Origin: Rhynchopus sp. YZ270_cl-10
Lineage: Eukaryota; Euglenozoa; Diplonemea; Diplonemida; Diplonemidae
DNA: 64,000 nucleotides
Direction: 5' to 3'
Assembly: GCA_964035575.1 (NCBI GenBank)
Contig: OZ037908.1
Coordinates: forward strand, 1,219,898 to 1,283,897
The first letter of the stretch is position 1; each line of letters opens with the position of its first letter. The notes under the pieces were generated by a model. The model searched no databases. It saw nothing but the letters and a program-made list of their open reading frames with translations, and was not told the origin of the DNA. Shown piece by piece: positions 9,837-20,193 of the stretch. A program made the position numbers and the translations under genes.

Positions 9837-12800
9837 ATGGAGGTGTACCTACGCTATGCGCTGACGTCAGAGGAGGTGGGTGTTGAGGTGGGTGAGTTTG
9901 ATACCATCGGGCAGTTCCGTGGGAACGCTGCGCAGGAGTTTGGGTGTGACGCGGAGCATGTGGAGCTGCATATGGACGGGGTCAGCATTGGCGACGATGA
10001 GGAGCTTGTGTCTGCTGCAAGCTGCTTGACGCATGCGTCCGTTGTGGACGTTGTGGTGTCCATGGATGTCTTCGTGGAACACATCCGCAACGGAACACGA
10101 AGCTACACAGACCTCCCAGACAGCGTGCAAAGAGACATCCCCTGTGCCCTTGCTGCCCTGCAGTCCAACAGAACAGAGTTCCGACACCTGCCCCCCGAAG
10201 TGCAAACCCACCCAACCATTGTTGAGCACCTCACATCCACACGACGCATCTTCAAAACTGCGCACCCATCCGCTTGGAACGACAAAGACTTCCGTTGGGC
10301 AGTGCTCACCGCAACGCATGGCCTGTGTCTATCGTGGGATTGCTGTGAGGACCTCAGGTCGGACCGTGATACGGTGTTTGCGTGTGTGAAGCGCGACGGG
10401 GCGATGCTTGAGTACGCGAGCGAGGAGCTGAAGAAGTGCCCGGTGATCGTGCTGGCCAGTGTGCAGCGCTGCGCATCGGCCATCCAGTATGCTGCAGAAG
10501 AGGTGCGTGCGGACCAAGAGATCTTCACTGCTGCAGTGAAAGGTGGTGTCTGGGAGCCCACATGGCTGCCAGAAGCACTTCGTGCAGACCGTGGGCTTGC
10601 CATGCGATGTGTGCGCATGTGGTCCAACACCCTTCGTGCCTTCTCTGACGAAGTGAGAGGTGACCAATTCGTGGTGGCAGCGGCTAGATCGCTGAAGTAT
10701 GCGTCTGAAGACCTGAAGAAGGACAAAGACTTTGCTATCTCGTGTGTGGGGAAAAACTATGAAAATCTGAAGTACGTGGATGAGTCCTTGCAGTCGGACA
10801 GAGACCTCGTGATGGCGGCGATAGCCTCCTCCAAAGATGCCTTCTGCTACGCCTGCAACAGTGTCCGCGACGATCCTGAGCTTGCTCTGCAGTGCAGTAT
10901 TGAGTGCCCGGAGGTTGCAGGGTATTATGGCGAGACGCTGTGCCAGGACAAAGGTTTCATTATGTCTGCCGTGCGCGAAAATGCAGACGTATTTTATTAC
11001 TTGGAGGAGCAGTGGAAAGCCGATGAGGACGTTGCGAAGTTGGCTGTCGAGGGGTCAGCTTACAACTTCCGTAGTTGTAGCGCCACGTTGCGGGACAACC
11101 ACGCGTTTGTGCTGTTCGCAGTACAGAAGGGTGCAAACCTGTGGGAGGCTTCTGCCGCACTGCGCAGCGACACAGAGCTGTGCCGTGCAGCCGAAGCAGC
11201 AGGAGCAGAAACAGCGGCAGCAGCACAGCGCAACGACCTTAAATTTGCATCACCTGCACTGCGGGACGACTTCGAGTTTGTGAAGAAGGCGGTGTCGACG
11301 CAGGGCTCTGACCTGGAGTACGCATCACCCGCACTGCAGGATACTTATGACATTGTGTTGGCCGCTGTGCAGCACTCGTGCGCAGGGTTTTTGTACGCGA
11401 GCCCACGTTTGCGGAAATGCGAGACGCTTGCGAGAGAGGCGGTTGAGGATTCGTGTGATCTCGACTACCTGGGGACGTATCTGCTTGACGACAAGGCGTT
11501 TATTCTCTCTCTTGCGAGGCCGGATGTGATCAGATACGTCTCCAAGCGTCTGCAGGCGGACCGCGACGTTGTTCTGAGCTGTGTGCACCATGACGGGTCG
11601 TACCTTCGTTATGCCTCTCCGAACCTGTGCGACGACAGGGCCGTGGTCGAGGCTGCTGTCACAGTGTCCAAAATGTACAACACTGCACTGGTGTTCGCAT
11701 CCCCTCGGCTGCGGCGCGACCACAGCCTTGTCCTCCTTGCAGTCACCACCGATGGCCATTCCCTGCAGTACGCCTGCAGCGATCTGCAAAACAACATCGA
11801 CATTGTGCGTGCTGCCGTGGCACAGAATTGGGACTCCCTCCAGTACGCAGACAGAACACTTCTCCACACGACGGACATTGTGCACAGTGTTCTTCCTGAA
11901 CACCCGCAGGCACTTCAGTATGCAAGCGCTGAGGTGCGGAATGATGTGTCTATTGTGGCACCTCTTGCCAAGAAGGATGTTAAGTGTCTGTCGTACGCTG
12001 GGTTTGCAGTGCTGTCCGACCGTGCGTTCATCTTGTCTGCAGTGCAGCAGAACCCAGTCGCCATGCAGTACGCATCGCAGGAGTTGCGTGACGACCCCGA
12101 CATTGCCGCAGCCCTTATCGAGCACCCTGCGGGACGTGAGGTACCGCCCCTCAGCCCGGAGCTCCTTGGGAACAGGGACTTCATGATGAAGGCAATCACG
12201 AAGCATCCAAGCTGGTTCGTCAACGCAAGTGTGCGTCTGCAGAACGACCCTGCTTTGTTCCTCCTCGTTGTGAGGAACGAACGCACAGACCACTACAGCA
12301 CACGTGCATACATACAGCACGCAGGGGCTGGGGTCAGAGGAGACTACAACACGATGCTCGAGGTTGTGACGAAGTGCAGTGGATCACTGGAGCATGCAAG
12401 TAGGGCATTGAGGAACAACCTTGACATCGTGACGGCAGCAGTTCTCAAGGATCCACACAGCTTTGAGTATGCGAGTGCAGCACTGCGCAACTGCAAGCGT
12501 GTCGCGATGCTTGCAATGCGTGGGTGGGCTCGTAACCTGAGTCACGCGAGTGAGGCACTGCAGAACGACCCAGAGGTTGTGCTGTGCTGCATTACTCAGA
12601 ACGAGGACACCATACAGTATGCAGGGCCGATCAGAGACAGCTACCGCTTTGCCGTGAAGGCTGTGCGCAAGGAGTGGTCTGTGTTCGAACGTCTTTCATC
12701 AACTCTGCGGACAAACCCGAACTTCATTCTCGCATGCATCAATGACAAAAACAAACACATGTGGAAGGATGAGCTGTGTTCCTCGGCCTGGGCACACACG

Positions 12801-13409
12801 GGTTTGGTGATGAGATTGCTTCCTGCCTTGGGTGGGAGGACGGTCATGACGCAGGCTGGCGAAAAGGTGAGGCGGAAGTTTAAGGTAGCACTTGCCTGTG
12901 TGGGCAACGACATGAGCACCCTGGAGCTGGTACCGCTGCAGCTGCGTGAGAGCAAAGACTTCATCATGGCATGCCTGGACCTAGAGGGAGCCAACGACAG
13001 GCTGGACGTCTCTCTCATTGGCGACAGATTGTGGTGCGATGCCGACGTCGTGACGAAGGCCATTGCCACGGCCCCCACCGCACTGCACAGAAGCATCCTG
13101 GAGATACACAAACACAAGACTCTCTTTGCGAACCGTGCCTTTATGTTGGAGTGTGTGCGCCGCGATGGGAGCAACCTGCAGTATGCATCAGAGGCCCTGC
13201 AGGACGACGTCCACCTTGTCCTCGAGGCGCTAAGAAGCAAGGTCTCTGCTGCCGCCTTTGCAAGTCCGTCCGTCCTGCGCCACCCACGTGTGCGTGCACT
13301 CCTGTGGGGGCACACAGCAGTCCTTGCAGGCTGGCTCGCCTTCATCATCTGCAACAGGTTCACAAAGCCTCTCACACAGGTGGAGGACTACCACCCGCTG
13401 GGAATGTGA
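9837..13409 (+). CDS. Ubiquitin-like / DUF4116-repeat protein with C-terminal TM (copy 1)
   Basis: The 1190-aa protein starts at MEVYLRY. An in-frame ATG lies 60 nt upstream (9777), but the same region in copy 2 is out of frame, so the shared ATG is preferred. Residues 1-75 have the length and hydrophobic spacing of a ubiquitin fold (MEVYLRY...VEVGEFDTIGQF...LHMDGVSIGDDEEL...VVDVVV). The rest is more than twenty imperfect helical repeats of about 35-50 residues with the DUF4116 signature, such as LQYASEALQDD, DKDFAISCV and FVLFAVQKGANL. The last 33 residues include a hydrophobic segment (about 1160-1174) and a short basic tail, like a tail anchor. DUF4116 has no established biochemical role; a membrane-anchored scaffold is inference. 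The 3' flank is shared with the copy at 31440. Confidence 0.85.
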   Translation: MEVYLRYALTSEEVGVEVGEFDTIGQFRGNAAQEFGCDAEHVELHMDGVSIGDDEELVSAASCLTHASVVDVVVSMDVFVEHIRNGTRSYTDLPDSVQRDIPCALAALQSNRTEFRHLPPEVQTHPTIVEHLTSTRRIFKTAHPSAWNDKDFRWAVLTATHGLCLSWDCCEDLRSDRDTVFACVKRDGAMLEYASEELKKCPVIVLASVQRCASAIQYAAEEVRADQEIFTAAVKGGVWEPTWLPEALRADRGLAMRCVRMWSNTLRAFSDEVRGDQFVVAAARSLKYASEDLKKDKDFAISCVGKNYENLKYVDESLQSDRDLVMAAIASSKDAFCYACNSVRDDPELALQCSIECPEVAGYYGETLCQDKGFIMSAVRENADVFYYLEEQWKADEDVAKLAVEGSAYNFRSCSATLRDNHAFVLFAVQKGANLWEASAALRSDTELCRAAEAAGAETAAAAQRNDLKFASPALRDDFEFVKKAVSTQGSDLEYASPALQDTYDIVLAAVQHSCAGFLYASPRLRKCETLAREAVEDSCDLDYLGTYLLDDKAFILSLARPDVIRYVSKRLQADRDVVLSCVHHDGSYLRYASPNLCDDRAVVEAAVTVSKMYNTALVFASPRLRRDHSLVLLAVTTDGHSLQYACSDLQNNIDIVRAAVAQNWDSLQYADRTLLHTTDIVHSVLPEHPQALQYASAEVRNDVSIVAPLAKKDVKCLSYAGFAVLSDRAFILSAVQQNPVAMQYASQELRDDPDIAAALIEHPAGREVPPLSPELLGNRDFMMKAITKHPSWFVNASVRLQNDPALFLLVVRNERTDHYSTRAYIQHAGAGVRGDYNTMLEVVTKCSGSLEHASRALRNNLDIVTAAVLKDPHSFEYASAALRNCKRVAMLAMRGWARNLSHASEALQNDPEVVLCCITQNEDTIQYAGPIRDSYRFAVKAVRKEWSVFERLSSTLRTNPNFILACINDKNKHMWKDELCSSAWAHTGLVMRLLPALGGRTVMTQAGEKVRRKFKVALACVGNDMSTLELVPLQLRESKDFIMACLDLEGANDRLDVSLIGDRLWCDADVVTKAIATAPTALHRSILEIHKHKTLFANRAFMLECVRRDGSNLQYASEALQDDVHLVLEALRSKVSAAAFASPSVLRHPRVRALLWGHTAVLAGWLAFIICNRFTKPLTQVEDYHPLGM

Positions 13410-14040
13410 TATTGATTTCCCTCCAACCGGACCCCACATCACACAGACTTATTTGACTTGGGTCTCCAATTGTTTTCACCGAGAGAATTGCCCTGGTGAC
13501 GAAACACCTATTTGGTTGCGTTGTTTTCTGCAAACCATCTTTTATTGTACAAAGAGGGCTAACGGAGCAGAGATACACCTACGCTAACCCTTTCTGAGCT
13601 CCCCCTGTTTGTGTTGTTGTTTTTGTTGCTTTTTGTTTGTTTGCACCAATTCACTATTATTGGAAATGGCAACTAAACCTGCTCTCTCCCTAATGTGATG
13701 AGGTGCTTAACCTTTTGTTTTATGACACAACTACCGGTGCCAACTTGAATCTTCTCGTCAGTGTGCTTGCAGTCGGTGGTTGTGTGTTTTTTGATGGAGT
13801 GTGAAACATTTTTTTTGTGGTCAAACACCAGAACCTGGTGAGACCGGATCTTCAAAAAAAAACCCGAATTGTTCCTACCCCGTTGTCACACTGCTACTCA
13901 AATGCCCTCCCTCCTCCTCCCCCTCTCTCGCCTTCCTCCCTCCAAATATCCCCACACAGGATGTCAACCACACAATCCTGAGTATCCTTCTCTCTCCCCT
14001 TGTTGTCTAGGGAGCCCCCAATATTTTTTCCCAACCAAAA
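13410..14040. other. 3' flank duplicated at 35922-36300, then spacer
   Basis: 13410-13800 is near-identical to the DNA after DUF4116 copy 2, including GAGAGAATTGCCCTGGTGAC and the region around GAAATGGCAACT. The duplicated segment therefore extends past the stop codon. From about 13810 the sequence is unique and becomes C/T-rich toward the next gene. Confidence 0.75.
13985..14010 (+). promoter_or_regulatory. Pyrimidine tract and TAG before the C2HC gene
   Basis: TCCTTCTCTCTCCCCTTG leads to GTCTAG, 30 nt before the ATG at 14041, with no ATG between. A second candidate AG lies at 13958-13959 after another long C/T tract. Confidence 0.35.
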
Positions 14041-16830
14041 ATGCCTGCACTACCTACACCCACGTTTTACCCTGATGGAGGACAGTGCATGCCGGAGACG
14101 TGCGTTCACCTCACGTTGAGGGATGCTACTGGGTGCAAAATTTTGTACACGACGGACTACAGCACGCCGGCTGCTGTGGCGGCAACGGAGAGCAACGAGG
14201 CGCCGCAGAGCACGCTGGTGTACGAACGGCCGATCCCGCTGCGCTCCCTTCGCGGTGGGGAGAGCCTTATCCGTGCAGTGTGCGTCAGCCTTGATGGCAA
14301 GACTGTCGGTCAATCCGTCGCCCGCGCATTCCACGTCACCCACGAGCTGACCCCCGACCCTGACCCGACACCCACCCCCGAGGAAACCAAGCCCCGCCGC
14401 TCAACCCCAGCCCGCGTCTCCTCCTCGCACCCTCCGTCCTACACCGACACACAGAACGTACCCCCTCCTGCCTCCAAGCCAAAGGTAAAGAGCACAGCGT
14501 ATCCTCCAGGGCCTCCGCGGTCTGCCTGCGTCTCCCCGAGAAGCCCTCCGTTGGGGGCTGACCGCGATGCTGCGGTGCCGGCGGAGCTGAGTATTGTGAA
14601 CGTCGGCCGCAGCCCTTCTGTGTCGCCTGCGAATAAAGGAGGCGTGACGCCGAACAGACCTGACGCGGTGTCGCCAACCACACTACCGCTGCGGGGCGCA
14701 CGCATGAGCGAAGGCCCGCCTTCGATGCACCAACGGGAACGTTCTCCCATCCGTAGAATGAGCGAAGGCCCACCTGCACCGCCACATGCTGTACGCGAGC
14801 GTTCCCCAGTACGCAAGATGAGTGAAGCGCCTGGGGCGAATGACAGAGCACCCCAACCAACAAGAGAACGCTCCCCGGTACGCAGGATGAGCGAACGGCC
14901 TGGGGCTGCGGCACAACGGGAGCGGTCTCCGGTGAAGCAGGGGGGAGCAGGGGCAGGAGGAGGAGGAGGTGCTGTCCCTACAGGCCTCGCCAGCGTGCGC
15001 TCCCCACGCAGCTCTGCCGCAGCAACGGACCTCTCAGGGCTTGTGGTGCCGCCCCCCTCCTGGCTCACAGCAAAGCTCTCTGGAGGCAACAGCGGGCAAG
15101 AATCGCAGCAAACCTCCCCCCTCCCCTCCCCAGGACCACAGGAGCTGGCCGGGCCACACGCAGCAGCCTCCTCTGCGATGCGGACCCAGAGCACGCCTGC
15201 GCCAAGCACCTCGTGGGGGGGTGGGTTCTCCCGCCCGCCGCAGGCGCAGAGAGGTGAAGAAGATGTAGTAGCGGTGCCTGAGGGTGGTGTGACAAGCCTT
15301 GACTACCTGGCGTCTATTATGGACAGTGGCACGGAGACGTCTGCAAGCCCTCCTGCATCAGGGAGAAGCACGAACAACAGCGGCCGGCGTGGAAGCTTTG
15401 GCAACGACGAGCGCCCTGCGAACCCTGCACTGCAGAGGAAGGTGGATGCGACACCTGCCACAACCACCCGAAGGGAGACCAGACTCTCCCCAGAACACCC
15501 ACGCCGTGGTGTGCCCGCACGGCACACTGTGGGCGAGGTACGCCATGAGGAACGCAGGAGGGAGGACACTGCAGTGCGGTCTGCGAGCGCTGGGCACGAC
15601 GATGTGTTTGTGGGTCGAGGTGGTGGAGGTGGAGGCAGTGACAGCAGTGCGCGTCTGACCTTCTTGAAGTCCTCCTCTCGAGACGACGCTGCCTCAAACG
15701 ACGACACCGAAGGCAACGATGTACCGCAGCATGTGTGCGACCGCTGCGGCCGCAGCTGGATGCTGATTGAACGCATGATGAAACACAAAGAGTACTGCAG
15801 TGGGCCAAGCAGGCCGTCGAAGAGCCGCTCCCCCTCGCGCAAGGTGACCTTCAACAACACAGGGTCGCGCTCGCGGAGCAGCACCGGGCAAGGGGTGCGC
15901 AACTCAAGCTTTTCAGACTGCAACAGCGGCCTCAACGGGTCGTTCTACTCACGCTCCAGCGTGGGGAGCGCCTCCTGCTATTCTGCACCGTCCTACGACA
16001 ACCGCAGGGAACGTGAGCACAACGCAGTCCCCCCGACCACAGGACACAACACCAGCTTTGGCACGTCCTCCTCACAGTCCAACGCAAGCGGAGGAGGCCC
16101 TGCACCGTCCATGAACAATATGGCTGCAAAGCCGAAGTTCGCCTCGCCCCCTGCGTCCACACACTCATCCGTCGCCCATTCAAGGCTCTCCACAGCGTAC
16201 AGCTACGGTGCAGGCGACAGATCGCAGACCGGAACACATAGGTCCGATTCCCGTCCATACCGCAAACCGAACATCAAAAGCCCCTCTCGCCAGCCTCTCG
16301 CAATCCCAAAAGGCATGCAGAACTGTCCGTACTGCAGCCGTGCCATGAAGGAGGCAGCGTTGGACCTTCACGTGAAGAAGTGTGCTGAGGAGCCTTCGAA
16401 CAAAAAGAAGATCAAAGTGGAGGAGGAGAACCGGCGCCGCATGCGTGAGGGCACGTCGGGGAATGGGAGCTACACCGTGCCGCGGGCGAGCGTAGAGGCG
16501 GCAGCGGTGCCGAGCAGGTTCTCGACGAGCCCGAACGACAAACGCTTCGACGTGCTGCCGAAGAGCCCTACGCCACTCAAGATGCACAGCGAGCCGCAGA
16601 CGTTTGGACGCACCTCCACGCTGGCGGCGCGGGCACAGCTCCCACACGCGCAGAACACCTCCTTCACACCAGCCGCCGTACGCTCGCACACAGACGGCAG
16701 TGTCCCGCGCGACTCCCACTCCGAGGCAGGCTCCACAGCGTCGTCGCAACGCCCCATCCGCCCGTCTCCACTGCTGCAGGACAGACGCAACGCGTGGAAG
16801 AAGGCGCGTGCACAGGCAGTCTCCTCCTGA
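14041..16830 (+). CDS. Chitobiase/Fn3-like domain plus disordered linker with two C2HC zinc fingers
   Basis: 929 aa in one exon. Residues 8-103 resemble the small beta-sandwich found at the C-terminus of chitobiases (TFYPDGGQ, KILYTTDYSTP, LVYERPIPL, IRAVCVSLDGK). A long Pro/Ser/Arg-rich disordered part follows, with four or five tandem copies of RERSPVRRMSE-like units at about 222-300, each with SP and RxxS sites suited to phosphorylation. Finger 1 is C566-x2-C569-x12-H582-x3-C586 and finger 2 is C762-x2-C765-x11-H777-x3-C781, both of the C2HC type seen in ZC2HC1-like proteins. No TM or signal peptide is seen. A nucleic-acid-binding or cytoskeletal role is possible but unproven. The gene follows DUF4116 copy 1 and has no second copy in the window. 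Confidence 0.8.
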   Translation: MPALPTPTFYPDGGQCMPETCVHLTLRDATGCKILYTTDYSTPAAVAATESNEAPQSTLVYERPIPLRSLRGGESLIRAVCVSLDGKTVGQSVARAFHVTHELTPDPDPTPTPEETKPRRSTPARVSSSHPPSYTDTQNVPPPASKPKVKSTAYPPGPPRSACVSPRSPPLGADRDAAVPAELSIVNVGRSPSVSPANKGGVTPNRPDAVSPTTLPLRGARMSEGPPSMHQRERSPIRRMSEGPPAPPHAVRERSPVRKMSEAPGANDRAPQPTRERSPVRRMSERPGAAAQRERSPVKQGGAGAGGGGGAVPTGLASVRSPRSSAAATDLSGLVVPPPSWLTAKLSGGNSGQESQQTSPLPSPGPQELAGPHAAASSAMRTQSTPAPSTSWGGGFSRPPQAQRGEEDVVAVPEGGVTSLDYLASIMDSGTETSASPPASGRSTNNSGRRGSFGNDERPANPALQRKVDATPATTTRRETRLSPEHPRRGVPARHTVGEVRHEERRREDTAVRSASAGHDDVFVGRGGGGGGSDSSARLTFLKSSSRDDAASNDDTEGNDVPQHVCDRCGRSWMLIERMMKHKEYCSGPSRPSKSRSPSRKVTFNNTGSRSRSSTGQGVRNSSFSDCNSGLNGSFYSRSSVGSASCYSAPSYDNRREREHNAVPPTTGHNTSFGTSSSQSNASGGGPAPSMNNMAAKPKFASPPASTHSSVAHSRLSTAYSYGAGDRSQTGTHRSDSRPYRKPNIKSPSRQPLAIPKGMQNCPYCSRAMKEAALDLHVKKCAEEPSNKKKIKVEEENRRRMREGTSGNGSYTVPRASVEAAAVPSRFSTSPNDKRFDVLPKSPTPLKMHSEPQTFGRTSTLAARAQLPHAQNTSFTPAAVRSHTDGSVPRDSHSEAGSTASSQRPIRPSPLLQDRRNAWKKARAQAVSS

Positions 16831-16978
16831 GAAAACACAGAGGCGCCGAAGACAAGAGGCCACACTCTTCTCTTCTCCAGTACACACCTCTTGAGGGCAC
16901 GCCCACAGGGGAGGATACGAAGGGCGTGCACATGGGGTGGTGGTGAGGGGAATGCAGTGCCAACGGAAGCGCGGATTG

Positions 16979-17004
16979 CCTCCTTTGTGTAGCCACAAAG
17001 GAGG
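16979..17004 (+). other. Perfect 11-bp hairpin 3' of the C2HC gene
   Basis: CCTCCTTTGTG, loop TAGC, then CACAAAGGAGG, about 150 nt after the stop codon. A second hairpin, CCCATT-CTT-AATGGG, follows at 17045-17059. They may shape the 3'UTR or mark transcript processing. Confidence 0.55.
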
Positions 17005-17865
17005 TAATGCAATGAGTCCATGGTGGTTCATGCTTGAACAAGATCCCATTCTTAATGGGTTGCTTTTGTTGACGAGGATGACACACGAAGCACATTGCGA
17101 AAACGGGGTGAACTCCGATAGGTTTACACAAAGCGCGAGAGTGCAGCTTCGATTGGTCTGTTTGCAGATGCAAGAATATGTGGTCTGTCACCTCCGGATT
17201 CATCCTTGAAGAAGGGAAAGACCTAAAGGATTGTTAGGCCATGCTTTCTGTCGTCAAGACTCAATAGAATACGGTTCCACCTTCGAAAAGGAAAGCAACC
17301 ACACCTCCAAGCGAGACATCCCTCCCCCCTGACACAAAACCCGTCTTCCTGTGTGTGGGGGGGTGTGTCTTGCACCGTTCTTCCAGTCCTCTTTCATTTG
17401 CTATCCGCAACGATTGAAGGCTGGCTGCTGCCTCAAAGCAAAATGACCCTAAGGACAACACCGTGGCTTGAAAAATTGTGTAAAAAAAAAAAATGTTTTG
17501 ATTTTTTTTTGGGGCCAAAAAATGGTTTGCGGCTTCGGAAGAATTGAAGGGAGGGAGGGGACATAATAAGGTTACGGGATAGAAATTCATAGATAATGTC
17601 AAAAGGGGTGGGGGTGGGGTGGGGGGGAAGATGGCAGGTAGAGCAGAAGGGTTTTGTATAGGGGGGAATGAGAGGGTGTTTGTGGGTGAAGGGGAAGGGG
17701 AAGGGTGGGGGGTGGGGGATTTTTTCGTTTTGTTTTTGTTTTTGTTTTTGTTTTCGAGTTCCTCTCTTTTTTTTTAGATGTGTGTGTTGTGTGCATTGAG
17801 GCATACTCATCTTATTTGTTAGTTTTTGTTTTTTTTTTTTAACGCACACTACTTTTTGTGAGCGG

Positions 17866-18012
17866 AAAGTGTCAACGTCGTTCACTCACCCAACCGTGCT
17901 CCGCAACACCTCCCAAAATGTGGGATGAGTGTGTGTGGAAGCGTCAACGCATCAAATAACTACAAGAAGGGGAGGGTGAGGGAACGAACCCGGGAACGAC
18001 AAAGTGACACTT
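17866..18012. repeat. Foldback repeat, copy 2
   Basis: Partner of 8076-8210, with the same arms (AAAGTGTCAACGTCGTTCAC ... ACGACAAAGTGACAC) and centre. The right arm carries a small duplication (GGGAACGAACCCGGGAACGA). Both copies are followed by a long T run. Confidence 0.65.
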
Positions 18013-18044
18013 TTTTTTTTTGCACCCACTGAGCTTCTTTCTGT

Positions 18045-18070
18045 GGTGAGTGAGAAACTTAGGATCATCT
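18045..18070 (+). repeat. GGTGA...TCATC hairpin repeat
   Basis: Short member of the dispersed hairpin family: GGTGA at the 5' side, ATCATC at the 3' side, and a TGAG/CTTA apical stem using one G-U pair. Confidence 0.4.
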
Positions 18071-18511
18071 TACCCTACGGCTTTCTCTTGATTTGAGATG
18101 TGCAAAAAAAAAAAAAACAATAAATTCATAAACAAGAAACTTTTTATCGCTGTTTTTTTTTTTCTCTGTGTTTTGTAGTTTCGTTCAGTTCCTGTCTGTT
18201 GTTTACCTATTTTTTTTGTATCAGCCCGATTCAGGACAAAAAAATATCTTTTGTGTATGACGTAGGTAGCAGTACCAACTAAACAAAAAGACGGCACGGG
18301 GGTTTATTATTATTTTCATTTCTTCCTCAATTCATTTTCGTACGGAAACAATTGCCTTTTTTATCCTTTTTCTTTTATCTTTTCTTCTCTTCACATTTTT
18401 TTTTGCAGCAAAATAAACAAATATTGGATACTACATGATGTTACATTGTATCTGTATAAAACGTCTTTGTACTTTTTCTCTTCTTTGATTTGAGAGAACC
18501 ACAGGAAACTA

Positions 18512-18630
18512 CAGTGGTTAAACAAAATTCCGCCCAAGAAAAATGCCCGCCTTAGAAAAATTCCACCCAAAGTAATTTCCGTGATTTCAATTCCGCCTTT
18601 AGTTTAGGCGTAACTTTCGTTTAACCACTG
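18512..18630. mobile_element. Tc1/mariner-type MITE, 119 bp, TA target duplication
   Basis: The ends are CAGTGGTTAAAC and GTTTAACCACTG, exact reverse complements, flanked by TA at 18510-18511 and 18631-18632. The interior repeats RATTCCGCC-like motifs and cannot code. The structure is that of a very short Tc1/mariner non-autonomous element, of a different family from 8346-8802. Confidence 0.75.
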
Positions 18631-18723
18631 TACCTTCTTTCTTTTGTCAAAAAATCGAAAAAACGCCGAATTGTGTTTCGTCCGACGAGACGTTTGCACT
18701 TTCAACTTCACTTTCAAAAATCT

Positions 18724-18747
18724 GCGTGCGAGAGGCACATTCATCCT
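18724..18747 (+). repeat. GGTGA...TCATC family hairpin (GTGC/GCAC stem)
   Basis: GTGC-GAGAG-GCAC followed by ATTCATC. It shares the GAGAG loop and the TTCATC tail with the members at 20549, 24414 and 24984. Confidence 0.4.
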
Positions 18748-18822
18748 CCAAGAGTGTAGGTTGTGATCAAGGTGTGACCACGAGAGGCTTTTGGTTCGCC
18801 TGATAAAAAAATTTCTAGGACT

Positions 18823-18905
18823 ATGGTGGGGGGGGGTCCACCCGGTACATTGGTGTACCCAAGGTACACTGTCATGAACGGGGCTTTTGTCTTTTCAAGT
18901 TAAAT
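18823..18905 (+). repeat. GTACC/GGTAC dispersed repeat, copy 1
   Basis: The order of parts is GGGGTCCACCC, GGTACA, TGTACCCAAGGTACACTGTC, GGGGCTTTTGT, TTTCAAGT. The palindrome GTACC-AAGGTAC can form a hairpin. Fuller relatives lie at 19526, 20735 and 23640. Confidence 0.6.
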
Positions 18906-19525
18906 TTTCTTTTTGTTTTTTGGCCCTCCCTCCCCGAAGGACTTTTTTCCGCTTCGGACTCTGTAGGATGCAAAGCACATTGTGTTGTATATTTTTTCCC
19001 CCTTTCCCTCAAAAAAAAAAAAAAATGGTTCTGTTCTGTTGTTCAGTATTTTTTACTCTCTCTTTTTTTTTTTTCATTTTTTTTTCTTTGTGACAAGTTT
19101 TCCTTCCTTGCCGTTTTTTTTATATGAACCAAAAAAAGTTTTGTTTTCTTCGTTATTTTTTTGAATCCGCCTTTTTTCACTTTTTTTTTTTTTAGATGTG
19201 TGTTTGTTTTTTGTGCCTTTCCGCTCGTGATATGATGTGATGTGCTGTGTGTTTCCTCTCTTTGTCAAAAATTTCTTTCGTGCCGAATATCTCATTTTTT
19301 TGGTGATGATTTGCTTCTTTTTTGTGGGCAGCAATGTGTCTCAAAAGAGGATCGATACCGTCTCCCTCATTGGATAAGCAAAGCGACGATACGAGAGTAG
19401 TGGTATTTCCTTTTGTTGAATGCCTCCTCCACCTAGAACTCCACCTCTCATGTCACTGCACAAAAGTCAGACTAGAGTCAAACTCAAGTTTTTTTGGGCG
19501 TTCTGCATGGGCAGCGTGAGGACTG

Positions 19526-19620
19526 CATGGTTGGGGTGTCCACCCCCCGGTACAGCCGGTCATATGTGAACAGTGTACCAAGGTACACTGTTCACGAGAG
19601 GGGCTTTTGTATTTCAAAAG
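19526..19620 (+). repeat. GTACC/GGTAC dispersed repeat, copy 2
   Basis: Same order of parts: CATGGTTGGGGTGTCCACCC, CGGTACA, GTGTACCAAGGTACACTG, CACGAGAGGGGCTTTTGTAT, TTTC. Confidence 0.6.
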
Positions 19621-20193
19621 CTGTCAAAACCTGGCGGGTGCATTCATCCGAAAAAGAAATCACTGTGTTCATCCATGGAGCTTACTCTTTTTGAAATGTA
19701 CAGGGTGTTCATAAGATTTGATGGTTGAGTGGCATTTCTTCGACACAACAACACAATATGGTGCGAAATAAATAAAATAAAGCAAACCCACAAACCCCAT
19801 ATCCCCCAAGAAAACAATAACAAAAAACGAAAGACGTCTGGGCCTTGGGCAAAATACCGTGTCCAAGGTGCTTTCGAAATATTTTTTTTCAAAAAAAAAA
19901 AAAAAATTCTGTGATCTACCCTTCATGAAGAGGTTCCTGCAACATTATCACCTTCACTGTATGTTTGTTTGAATCTGGCTGCTCTCCCACTCTACTTTGG
20001 TAGTGCATACTAAAATCAAACGATTTTTTTTTTGACATTTTGTTTCGGCCCCCCTTCTGGGAGGTTTGAACGAACTTACTGGTGCTTTTCGGAAATCGGT
20101 CAACGACCTGTCAGCAACCTGTCAATATCGACCCCTCCCGGAGTACCACTTACGCCCTTTTTTTTTATACATCTTCTGTTGTTGGCCGCAGGG

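Noticed and set aside
17966-18012. tRNA or pol III B box in the foldback repeat
   Set aside because: On the - strand GGTTCGTTCCC resembles a B box, but the other copy lacks it and no cloverleaf can be drawn.
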